Assembly: GCA_023935145.1 (NCBI GenBank)
Contig: CM043702.1
Location: 76,378,820 to 76,442,819 of the forward strand
DNA: 64,000 nt
Origin: Bretschneidera sinensis
Lineage: Eukaryota > Streptophyta > Magnoliopsida > Brassicales > Akaniaceae
Direction of reading: 5' to 3'
How positions within the stretch are numbered: the stretch's first letter is position 1; every line of letters begins with the position of its first letter. Both the position numbers and the translations under genes were made by a program. This document shows, piece after piece, positions 35,601 to 47,600 of the stretch. The notes below the pieces were generated by a model. That model made no database searches. It was not told the DNA's origin and saw only the letters and a program-made list of their open reading frames with translations.

Positions 35601-38600
35601 ATCTATGCTACACATACGAGTCCTTAGAAGTTCATTTCATAGGTATCTAATCTTTCTCTCTCTACTCCCGCGATTCCTCTTTTCCTCTTTTCTCCATTTT
35701 TTACACTAAAGTTCTCCCCGAAAACAGATCTGCTCTCCACATTTTTCTGCATTTTTTTTCTCTTCCTTTCTTGTCTTTTCTGTCAGCCATTTTTTTGGAT
35801 ATATGTTCAGTTCCATGAAAGACGATAGAACCATAAAGAAAATAGCTCAAAATTCTTTTTTGGCCAACAGTATTTGTTATTACAAATAACATGCATTAAT
35901 CATAGGATTCAATTAGATGGAAACAAATACTGTTAAAAAATGTTATTTGTTATTACTTAAAATTATAGCTTCCTGGAGAGCACAACATGTTGAGATATGG
36001 AACGAAGGTATGTGCCGTGTCCATCCAACATTTACAAGTTCCATTACGCTGCGGTTGTAACTCCATGATTCCAGCGAGTGCCATGTTCCTTTAATTTGTT
36101 TGATTTACCTGGCTACTCCCCTCTTTTTCTCACTTTGAAGATTTCGCCAGTGAGTAGGAACCCAGAAAAGAGCATTGAAAAAGAGAGCAAAGATGGTTTG
36201 AGATCAAGATCAAAGTGATGCTTTTCAAAGTTTCGCCTTGGGTCATAAATAAAAAAAAGAAAAATAATCCCTGCAACCCCCCCTGCAACCCCATTTCATT
36301 AGTTGTGAGCTGAGTTTTTTGATTTTTTTGTAAGATATCAGAAATTAAAATGGGTAGTATTGGAATATATTTGCTGACATCATTTTCAATAACGACATTT
36401 GGGTCAAAATGAGTGGCGTGTTAATGTTTGCCACTGACACTGCAGTGTAATTTACTTTAATTTCTATCATAAGAAACATTTTCTCTCAAGATTCTTTCTA
36501 TTTATTTTTTATTTTTCATTTTGAGGGTTATCCATTTATCTCCTTGTTTTCCTTTGTCAATACTTCTGCAGGTGTTTTTGTCTCTGTCATTTGATGAGGA
36601 TCTTGGGAAGCCGGACACTACAGATGGCGATGATAAAGTAAAAAACAAGAAAAATAAGAAAAGAAAGAATGCTGAGGAGTCGAATCAATTGCAAGGCAGT
36701 AACAGAAAGAAAACAAAGCGGGAACTGATGACAAAGATGAGAGAGGAGGTATTATTAATTACATATTGGCTTTTCTACGTTGCATGTTTACTGTTCTATT
36801 TATCGTGGCATTGGTGTTTTAATGCTTAACTTTTTGTTGTTACATGTTTCCTTTTGCAAAAACTATATATTTTCTAAATATTAAACCTACGACATAGATG
36901 GGAAAGGACCTTATGAAACCATTTTACATTTAAATTGGGTGGCTTCATAAAATACAGCAATGGTGCTGTCATGTTGACTTGAAGCGGTCTCCCATTACAT
37001 TAACTTGCTTAATGATATCAACAGGTTGCTGCTGATTACAAGGCTGCTTCTTTTACCCCAGATGTTTTTGAGCAGAGAAGGATGCAATCAGAAACACTTT
37101 CTGCCATATTTGAGACATATTTCCGAATCCTGAAGCATACGATGCAGTCTATTGTAGGCAGGTAATGTTCATACATTATGCTATTACAATGTAAATGGGG
37201 TTGGGTGTGGTATGCTGTGATCTTCTGGCATGGCCAATAATGCACAACTTACTCTGAAATAATAAAAGGCACCACATTGCTATCCACTAGATACAATATT
37301 AGTAGAGTAGATAACAATGCAAAAGCATTGAGGTCTCAAGATATCTTAAAGAAACTATAGATTTGAGAGTATGACCTAGACGGCTAAAGTGTTTTTAGAA
37401 ATATCTTGTCAGAGGCTGTATATACTAGGCTTATAGCAGCCACAAACTGCTAGCCTTTGATTACTATCAACTTCCTAACTTTGTCTTTCTTCAGTATGTG
37501 ATATATAATAAGTATGCTGCCTTTTGTAAATGGTTGCACCCCCTTTGTGTTTTTTTTAATACTCCCATCTGTCCCATTTTGATTGTCACCATTGAATTAG
37601 CACAAATTTTAAGGAGATGTTTTACTTTGCCACAATACCCTTATTAATGTGATTGTGAATAAAAGTGTTAGGTCCCACCAACCAAGCATTTAAGATGTTA
37701 AGAGTATTCTCGGGAAGTGTTTGTTGTTTATATTATACTTTTGGAAAGCAAACAAACAAATTGGGGCATCCATTTTAGGAAAGAGTGACAAAGAAGATGG
37801 GATGGAGGGAGTACAAGTTTTTTATAAGTAAAAAGTATCAAAATCATTTTAATACCATTTTACTTGATAAACAAAAGTATGCTCCACTGGTTAGTAATGT
37901 TATTTTAATCACAATCAATTAACCAATTAAACAGTATGGTCTTTTGCTTTCCTTTAGTGTAGACTGGTAAGTTTGTTGTATGCAACAAATATGATGCTTA
38001 ACTTCCCCCTTTCTGATAAAAAAAATAAATGGTAGTCTAGAGCCAGACACAGAGGAGGGTCATCCATTTGATAAGTCGGTACTTATAATATCAATATGTG
38101 CACCCTTATGAATCGTTGTGATTTCAGTAATAACAATAAGTTTGAAGTGAGTTACACTGTGGGTTCTCAAGCGGAATGGATTTTGTTGTTTCTTTTGAAG
38201 GTAGATCTGACGAGCTCGATTGTCTCTTAAGCTTGGTTAGTTTAGCTTAAGTAAATGAGGTAAATTCATTTGTTTCCTGTGTATAAAAAGGCAGGGAACC
38301 TGTGGATCCCGTTTTCATGCTGCTCCTGTTTTCATGCTGGCTCATTGCAATATATGCTAACATGAACTATTTTGGCTTTATTGGAGGGTTGGCATGGAAA
38401 GTTAGGTGACAAGAAGTGATATTTGGTCTAAAAAACTATCACATTTAGCACGTTTGGGATTGCTGAAGAAACAAAAGTATTGCTGCAATCAGTACCAGAT
38501 TACATCAGATGCTTATAGCAGGTTTATGAAAAAAGCAGTTTAGCATTTGTGTACTTATAGATGTCAAAATGACCAAAAGGAGCACAAGAGGATCCCACTT

Positions 38601-41600
38601 TTGTTTTTGTTTAACTGATTGATTTTTCACTATTTTTTAAAATTCTTCAAATATAATTAATTTTTATTTTAATATTATTAATCTGATGAATTTGTGATTA
38701 ATAAAAAAATATATTATTCTTAATTAGTAAATTTTAATTTTAATTAAATATTTTTTAATTCATAAATTAATTGTCATTTAATGAGTAGTATAATAATAAA
38801 ACAGTTAGAAATATCAAATATATTAACTTACTTTAATGGAAATTTAGAAATTGTTTTGTTATCTAAATAATTTTTAATTTTTGCATGAATATTGTAGTAA
38901 TAAAATATAAATTTACAAACATCAACACATCATATTAGAAAATACATTAATAAACACTTAAAGATGTTTAACCAAACATTTCATTTTCTTAAAAAACAAA
39001 CTGAAAGATTGTTTGATAGGGAGAAAAGATGTCTCGGAAAGCCTCTATGTTTTACTTGGAGCATTTGCGAAGGGAGAAATAGAGAGGGAATTGTGGCACC
39101 AAAACTTTTTAAGCATTATTTTTTTTTTAACTTTGGCACTAGAAGGCTCCCCTTACTAGTAAAATCTTTCTTTCATCATGTTAATGCTGATATACATTTA
39201 GATATGGGGTTGTTCATACACATCTTTGTAATTATTAGCGGCAAAATCTGATATGACTCGAAAACCCGACCCGATCATAAAAAAGTATTAAAATAAAGTG
39301 ACTCAAACCCGACATGATTTGATCACAAAAAAGTACTAAAATAATGTGACTCAAACTCAACCTGACCCAAACCCAAGTTACCCAAAACCAAAAATGACCC
39401 AAATCTAAAATGATCGAACTCGAGTTGACCCGAACTGGAAATTACCTTAAACTCGAAACGACCTGGACCCGATACGACCGGAACTTGAAAGACCCAGACT
39501 GATATGGGTACAATGAGGATTTTTTTAATTTTGGATTCATAGGTTTTTCTGTTTGAATCATCTCTACCTCTTATATAAACTAATTTTTCAATCATTTTAA
39601 AACATTGTTTTTCTTTAAAATAAGACTAGTTAAATATAACAAATACAAATGAATCATCAATCATTATAAAAAGTTCAATTTAGTATGAGACAATATAAAT
39701 AGATCGTTTATTATGTTATATTTTAATTTTTAGTATCAATATCCTTAATTTTAATTTTTTCTATTAAATAATAATAACTAATTAATGTTACATATAATTA
39801 ACTCTAAGTGAATTCATATGTAGAACAAGTGTGTAAATGTGTAATTACTTATTATTTTCGTAAAACCATTTTATTAGCTATATGTAATATGCTTTTATGC
39901 TTATCGTGTTTCAAGGGTTCCATAGAACCACATGATATACATGAGCATATAATTACATATATGTGGCAGGTTATCAATTGATATCTAGTGTAATAAATTA
40001 ATAATATTAATCTATGTTGCACACTATAATTTATTGTATACTTTTTATTTTACAAAAAACGACTGTTAGATTTAATATTTTTCATATAGATCATGCACGT
40101 CAGCTTTCGTCATCATTAAATATGGTGAAAAAAAGTTAATTTTATCTTTTATTTTTTATTAATTTATCAAATTCTTTATATTTATAGCATTTTCAAATAT
40201 CAAAATGAGAAAAAAGTGTATTAAGTTATTACTAAGATATTTTTGTGAACTTAATTATATTGAACATAAAAGAAGCATGGTAATCTAAATTCAAAGTAGA
40301 GTTCAAATGATTTCCTCAAAAATTGGAGGAAGAAAAAATAAAAAATAGAGCACATATCGAGCTTGCTCGAAAACCTGAAATAGCCATGCAGATGATAAGA
40401 CAACTAGGATTTTGTCTCTGCATATAGATCCTTTCTGCTTATTTCACATTTTATTCTTTGCCTTTTTTGCCCTTTGCATAGTAAGAAAACAATCTGGATT
40501 TGATTATTTAACATGAAATGAGAAATTTTATCCGTTTAATGATGCAACTTATTTTACAGCAACTAAGAGTGGGCAAGCCTGTCTCAATGCCATTAATATC
40601 AGATAACTATTGATTTTTGAATCTGTTTTACATCAGTCAGATTCACACAATGCAGAATTTCTTTTTCACCATTCTCTTTTAATTGAATGGTTTAGCTCAA
40701 CTTCACATATATTCTGACTGGTTGTTCACTCGTTAATTTGTTGCCAGTTCGGAAGCAGATGATAATTTAATTGCTGGTGCATCTGGGGCACACCCTCTGC
40801 TTGCTCCATGTCTGAATGGACTAGGAAAATTCTCTCATCTGATTGATTTAGACTACATTGGAGATCTTATGAATTATTTAAGAAAGCTTGCTTCTCGCAA
40901 TGGTAGCTCTAACAGTTCTTCCCAGAAATGTTTGAAACATTTGACTGTATCTGAACGCCTCCGGTGCTGCATTGTTGCTTTCAAAGTGATGAGGAGCAAT
41001 CTTGATGCCTTGAATGTTGATTTACAGGACTTCTTTGTCCAGCTTTACAATCTTATACTCGAGTACAGGCCTGGGAGGTAAGTACAATTCTCTTTTCTCA
41101 ATATTGATTTATGCATCTTGTAATGAAATATAGAAGATATCCTCAAACAAGTACCCATTTATATGCAAAATCAAAAGGGGGTTTTTGAAGCTTGCCAGTT
41201 TTAGTTAGTTTATCTTTTTTTTCAGTTGCTAACCATTTTTAATTAGCTGTCACTTGTAACATGGTAAGCATAATTTGTAAGATGTGGATGATTTTCCTGA
41301 TGGGTCTAGCTCTCATACAGGCTGTGTTTCTATTTCCTTTTTTTTTAACACTTTCAACATAATGGTCTTCTTTATTTCCTCTCTTCCTCTCTTTGTTTTT
41401 CTGTGCATGTGTCGTTACTCCCTTCAATATGAAACCTGGTATCTTATCCTCTCTATATTGATTCCCTGTTGTGGCAGAGTATATTTTCAGTTTCTCTTTT
41501 TATCCTTTTCCCCTCTTCTGCCTTTTGTTTGTTTGGATAAGAAAAGGTTGTCGCTGTAGTTAAATCTCAATATATATATATATATTCTCCATGGTTGATT

Positions 41601-44600
41601 ATTTCAGTAGATGGAACCCTTTCACTGGATAAGTTCTATCGTCTCAATTTGCAAAACATACACTCCTGACTAAAAAATTTAGTGTTTGTTGAACAGAGAT
41701 CAAGGCGAAGTCTTTGCTGAAGCTTTGAAGATTATGTTGTGCCAAGATAGACACCATGACATGCAAAAGACTGCTGCATTTGTAAAACGCTTGGCCACAT
41801 TCTCGTTATGCTTTGGGTGTGCAGAATCCATGGCTGGTCTGTTAACTATTTATGATTACCTACTTATTTTATGTTGAATACTTTGTTATAATGTTCTTAC
41901 ATCATGATTATCTGGTATTCTTTTGAATTTCCTGTAGCTTTGGTCACTATAAAGCATCTTCTTCAAAAGAATGTCAAGTGCCGGAATTTATTGGAAAATG
42001 ATGCTGGAGGTGGCTCAGTTTCTGGTTCCATTGCGGTAAGTTTGCATGGTTTTCTTGTTCTGATGGTGGACAGTGTTTCTTTTGAAATAATGGCGTGCTA
42101 AGAAATGAATAAACACTCATGACCAAGTGTCTTTTTTACAGAATTTCTGAGAATTAGTATGTACAAATTCTTTTCCTTTCCTTTTAATGGCTTAGGAGTG
42201 TTGAGATATAGTTTCCTAGTTCCATATGTATTGGTTTTCCTTATTGGTTTATATTTTCCTATTCCTACTAGGCTTTATATTCTTAGGTCTATATATAGGT
42301 TTGTTGGTTTGTTCCTGTTAAGATATTAGATAGCAGATGGGAGAAGGGAAAAGAAGAAGAGAAAAAGGGGCATATAACTTGTGCTGCCCTAGCCCCACTC
42401 ATATTCTATTATAAATAGATGTAACAGAACTAAAGAATGTAAAGGACAATTCTGTCCTTCACTAATACAATAACAACAAATATGATAATATAGAGAAGAA
42501 ATAAAGAACTATGACACTACATAATGGTAAAAATACCATAACTGCCTTTAACACCCTCAAGATGGAGCGTATATGTCATATAAGCCGAGCGTTTCACACA
42601 AAATTCCACTTGACTCGAAAGGAGAGCCTTAGTAAACAAATCAGGCATTGATTATCGAGCACACAAGTTCTCATGAACATGATGGCAATCCACTTCTATA
42701 TGTTTTGTTCTCTCATGAAAGACTGGGTTAGAAGCTATGTGGATTGCTGCCTAGTTGTAACAGAACAGCTTCATAGGCAATGAAACTTGGAGTCCAAGCT
42801 TTTGTAATATGTGCTTTAGCCACATAAGCTCTCGTGTAGTATGCGACATTGCTCGATACTTTGCTTTTGCACTAAAGTTTGCAAAAACCGTATGTTTCTT
42901 GCTCTTCCTAGTGACTAAATTACCACAAAAGAAAACACAATATCCCGTAGTAGATTTTCTATCATCAATAGAACTTGCCCAGTCGGAGTCAGTAAAGCCT
43001 ACGACCTTCAATGATCATTCTTCTTGAACAAAGAACCTTTCAGGTACTTGAAAATCCTGATATTCATCCCAATGAGGTATAAGACTCATAAACCGACTTA
43101 CAATACTTACCACAAAAGAAATGTCAGGCTTAGTCGCAGTCAAATCTTTGAGTTTCCCAACAAGCCTCCCTTACCTAGTGGGATCTGAAAATAATTCACC
43201 TTCTCCCATAGAGTTTCACATTCGGATCCATCGATGTAGATACAGGTTTACAACCTAAGAAACTTGTCTCATCAAGAAGATCCATGACATTCTTTCTTTG
43301 AGACAAATTAATTCCAACCGGTGATCTAGCCACTTCGATTCCCAAGAAATATCTTAATTTCCTAGATCCTTAGTATGAAAGGTCCCCGAAGAAAGCTATT
43401 TAGATCAGCAATTCCCTTCCTCCCATCACCAGTAATAACAATATCATCTACGCATACTACTAAAACAATTCTTCCTTCATTTGAGTTTCTTATCTTTTCA
43501 TACCAAAAAATGACACAACCTTACTAAATTTTGTGAACCAAGCACGTGGCGACTGTCCCCATAAATTGCTTTCTTCAACTTACATACATACTCACTGGTC
43601 CTCCCCTAAGCAACAAACCGAGGTGGTTACTCCATATAAACCTCCGCAGCTAAATACCATGTACGAACGCATAGATATAATCACACGAACAAATGTCAAG
43701 TTCGCCACTGCATAGTCAACACTATATGTTTCCCTTAGCTACTAATCTAGCTTTCAACCTCTCCATTATGCCATCAGGATGAAACTTAACTCTGTAAACC
43801 CCTCTACAATCACCAACTTTCTTTCCTAAGGGGAAGAGTCACAAGGTCCCATGTCCTATTCTCATAAAGAACACACATTTCTTCTTCCATTGCTGCTTTT
43901 CAGCCACGATGAGAAACAACCTATGTTAAAGTTTGAGAAACAGGCACAGAAGAAAGAGCAGATAGAAAACTATGATAAGAAGAACTCAAAGATTAGTAGG
44001 ATACAAATTTTGGAATAAGATGGGATGTACATGAACGAGTACCTTTGCGAACAACAATGGGTAAGTCTAAATCGTTACCTTCTGGAGGTAAAGAAGTACC
44101 GGAAAGAGAGAGAGCATCACTTGGAGGAGCTTCACGTAATGGATCATCAGATTGTGATGACGACGGCAGAGGTGTACTGCTAGCATGTGTCTTTCATTGT
44201 TGGAAAAATTGGAAAATTGGTGGCCTAGTCGAGTCTTGCACGAGTTTATGAATCTTCACCAGTGGGCTTAACCTGCAGTACAGGTAGTGGAATACTAGAA
44301 CTGTTTATTGGAGATGTATCTTTGGAAAAATAAGGACTATATTCATAGAACGTGACATCTTTGCTCACAAACTGACAGCCAGAGGGAGGATGAAAACACT
44401 TATACCCCTTTTGTGTTTTGGAGTATCCAAGAAACACACACTTGATTGACCTTGGTTCTAACTTAGATCTCCTTGGAGAAATATTATGAACAAAACACGC
44501 ACAACCAAACGTTTTCAAAGTAAGATGGAATGACTTTTGTGAGGGAAATAATATTGAGAATGAAGTCTTATTTTGCAAGACCGAGGATGGTGTAACTGTT

Positions 44601-47600
44601 AATAAGGTAATAGGCGGTAAGAAACTTAACATCCCAATAAAATTTGGGTTAGTTCATTTGAAACATTAGAGTACGAGCAACATCAAGAAGATGTTTGTTC
44701 TTATGTTCAACCGCTCCATTATGTTGTGAAGTAGACACAAGATGAATAATGGTAAAAAATATTTGCACTTCCATGAATTCATTAAACGGTACAGAAAAAA
44801 TATTCTTTTGCATTATCAGACTGAAGACTACAAATTTTACATCCAAATTGAGTTTGAATTTCAGCACAAAATGCTTTAAAAATGGAAAATAACTATGATC
44901 GATCTTTCATTAAAAATATCAAAGTTGTACGAGAGAAGTCATCAATAAAAGTAACAAAATACTGATAAATAGGACCCCATACATTTGAATAGACTAACAT
45001 GAAAGGACTGCTAACATGACTAAGATGGATAAGACATCCTATGGTGTTTTCCATGCTGACAAGCTTCACACTAGTTTTGACACCGATTGAAATGACGAAA
45101 CCATCTCTTCAACATCTGTAATGCAGGACCTAGCCTACAATGCTACTAATGAGTAGAATATAGTGAAGATCGAAGCGCAACTTCACTAGGAGTACCAGTA
45201 TCAACGAAATGATAGAAACAACCAACTTTAAGCCCACTACTAATCTGCTTCATCGTCTTTAGATCCTGAATAACACTCGATAAAGACAATGCAGAAGTAA
45301 CAACTGACTAACAGACAAAAGATTGAAAGGAAACTTTCGAACATGTAAGACTGAATCAAGTTAAATATGTGGAGACAAATTTGCCATTCCAAGACCAGAT
45401 ACCAGAGAGGTTCACACCAGACGAAGGAGAAGAATGAAGTTTAGAAAGACAAGATTCAGAACGTGTCATTGATGTGAAGGTCCAAAATCATTGGTCCAAG
45501 GGGTGGAGGTAGAGTAAAGACATAGCATCATGTTTGGCTGCTAGAGTAGCAATAGAAGAAGACGGTGGTGACCTGAAGACAACAACTTTGCATACTCTTC
45601 CTTGGAAATCAGTAAATGACTTGAAAAAGGTCTCAGATGTAGACTGTGCCTGAGAAACTCTTCTAGGCTGTTCATTGCGAAAACAATCCAATTCGGTCCC
45701 ATGGATTGAAAACATAACACTAACGTGCACCATATCCATATCGACCACCATTTGCGCAATACCTTTCATTCTTAGAATCACTCACATGAGTACCATCACC
45801 ACCTCTGCTTCTTGTCTCCATGAGTCCACCTCAACCAAATCTACCACCATGACCTTGACCTGTCTCCTCTACCACCTCGTCCACGACCACCTTGTCCACC
45901 ATCACTGCTATATGAGACCACCACAGTTGAGTTATAAGTCAATCTAGCATTAGAGCCAGATAATGTAGCTCGTTGTAGCCTAGCAAATACCTCCCTCAGA
46001 AGCGGGAATTCTGGACTCCCTGTAATCTGAGATCGAACAGTGCTATATTCTGACTTCAGACCAGTTAAAAACCTGACTGTATTAAAGTCTTCTCTTTGCT
46101 TTTGCATCTTAGCTACATCATAAGAAATCGGCTGGTAGGTATTAAGTTCATAAAAAACTATGCATATCTCTGAATAATACTCTTCAGGGCTATGATCTCC
46201 TTGTTGAGTATTAGAATATTATTGAGACACTTAGTAAATTCTGGTCACATTATTAGAACCAAAATACAGTTCTTGCATATGCTCCCAAACTTGTTTGGCA
46301 GTCTATAGTAGCATAACCATGCTACTGATATTTGGTTCCATGCTATTCCATAATATAGTCCTAATATGTGCATCCTCCTTTAACCACTCAACATATTTGT
46401 CAGAAATTGTTGAAGGTTGATCCTCTTTAACTTATTTCAATTTGTCTCGTGCGGTTAAGGCTATTTTTACAGCTGCTGCCCACAAAATATAGTTGCTCCC
46501 ATTTAATTTAATTGAGTAGGCACGTGAAACATCTCATTAGACATGCCACCAGTCATCTTACTCTCCATGGAAGAAATGTTTTGTTTACCAAACCGAACTT
46601 AAGATATCTATACGCACCAACACATATATGCTTAAACAGTAGTGTGAACAGTACTTGTGAACAGTATCGCTGCAGTAAAGACAGTCTTGTTAGCCCGCAA
46701 ACCCTAGCACCACCACTTCTCAAACAGCCTCTTATCACCACACACCTACATCACCACATCCCACTCACAAAAGAACGGAAACCGTAAATTCCGACCAAAC
46801 CCTAAAAGAAGGGGGAACCCAAGATTCTTTAAAAAAAGGTGTAAAAAAAAAAAAAGTAGAAGAGAAGAGGAGAAGAAGAAAGCAACGATGTTGCCCCTAA
46901 AGATTAACCTTGCTTTGATACTATGTTAAGATATTTGGTAGCAGATGGTATAAGAGAAAAGAAGAATAGCAAAGGGGCAGATCACTGATGCATCCCTAGC
47001 CCCTCATATTCTATTATAAGTGGATGTAACAAAAAAAAAAGAATGTAAAGGACAATTTTGTCCTAAGCTAATACACCAGCAACAAATATGATAATATAGA
47101 GAAGAAATAAAGAAAGAACCTACGACACTACATAATGATGAAAATACCACAATTACTCTTAACAGTTCCCATAACACAACAATAATAATAAGATTTCTAC
47201 AATATTTCTATTCAATCTCTCTCTTTTTAAACCCTAACTTAAATCTTAACATGGTATTAGAGCCCATGGTTTGGGACACCGGTGGTGTTTGAGTAAACCC
47301 CTTAAAAAAACAAAAAAAAACCTAGTTTTTAATGTTTGTTATCATTTCAGGTGGGTTTATCTTTTCAGGACACCGAGTCTTCTTCTTCGGCTGTTTTCTT
47401 CCTTTTCGGCACTGACCAGTCTTCATCACGTTCTCTGGTGTTGCCGAGCTCCTTTTTGAGAGCGATCTATCCAGATCTTCTTTAGCCTTCTTTTCCACTG
47501 CAGTCGTTCGTTCCCTGTCTGTTGCAGTATGTCGATCCCGCATTATCTTTGGCAAAATCACTACTCCTTTTCCGGTGCGATTGCTTCCTTGCACATCATT

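Larger units (their letters stand above)
30340..35640 (+). mobile_element. Plant L1-type LINE, decayed, inside NOC3 intron 7
   Basis: Sense-strand motifs in order: ORF1-like blocks (30360-32970), endonuclease (32981-33600), linker, and RT (34390-35090). The wording is of a different plant LINE lineage from the one at 13205-23470. Both edges are approximate; no target duplication or poly(A) tail was found. Numerous stops and frameshifts. Confidence 0.75.
29710..36571 (+). other. NOC3: NOC3 intron 7 (6.9 kb), enlarged by a LINE
   Basis: 6862 bp. 29710-30340 is AT-rich with a (TA)n run at 30102-30122. 30340-35640 is a sense-strand LINE. 32415-32435 is a run of 21 T. 35640-36571 shows nothing recognised. 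Acceptor CTTCTGCAG. Confidence 0.85.
37162..40747 (+). other. NOC3: NOC3 intron 9 (3.6 kb)
   Basis: 3586 bp. Contains a Stowaway-like MITE (37560-37813), a very AT-rich zone (38590-39000 and 39540-40400) and a degenerate GACCCGA repeat (39245-39500). No coding remnant recognised. Confidence 0.85.
42316..47164 (-). mobile_element. Ty1/copia element in the LTR of the outer element
   Basis: LTRs of 238 and 241 bp (42316-42553; 46924-47164), both opening TGTTAAGATATT. Perfect target duplication GTTCC (42311-42315; 47165-47169). On the minus strand: primer-like site (46923-46911, TAGTATCAAAGC), gag, protease trace, integrase, RT, RNase H, in copia order. Many stops; LTRs clearly diverged. Confidence 0.9.

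Noticed and set aside
35701..35892. Minus-strand 63-codon Lys-rich frame in NOC3 intron 7
   Set aside because: Low-complexity KKxREKK run within intron DNA; no motif or conservation that I can recognise.
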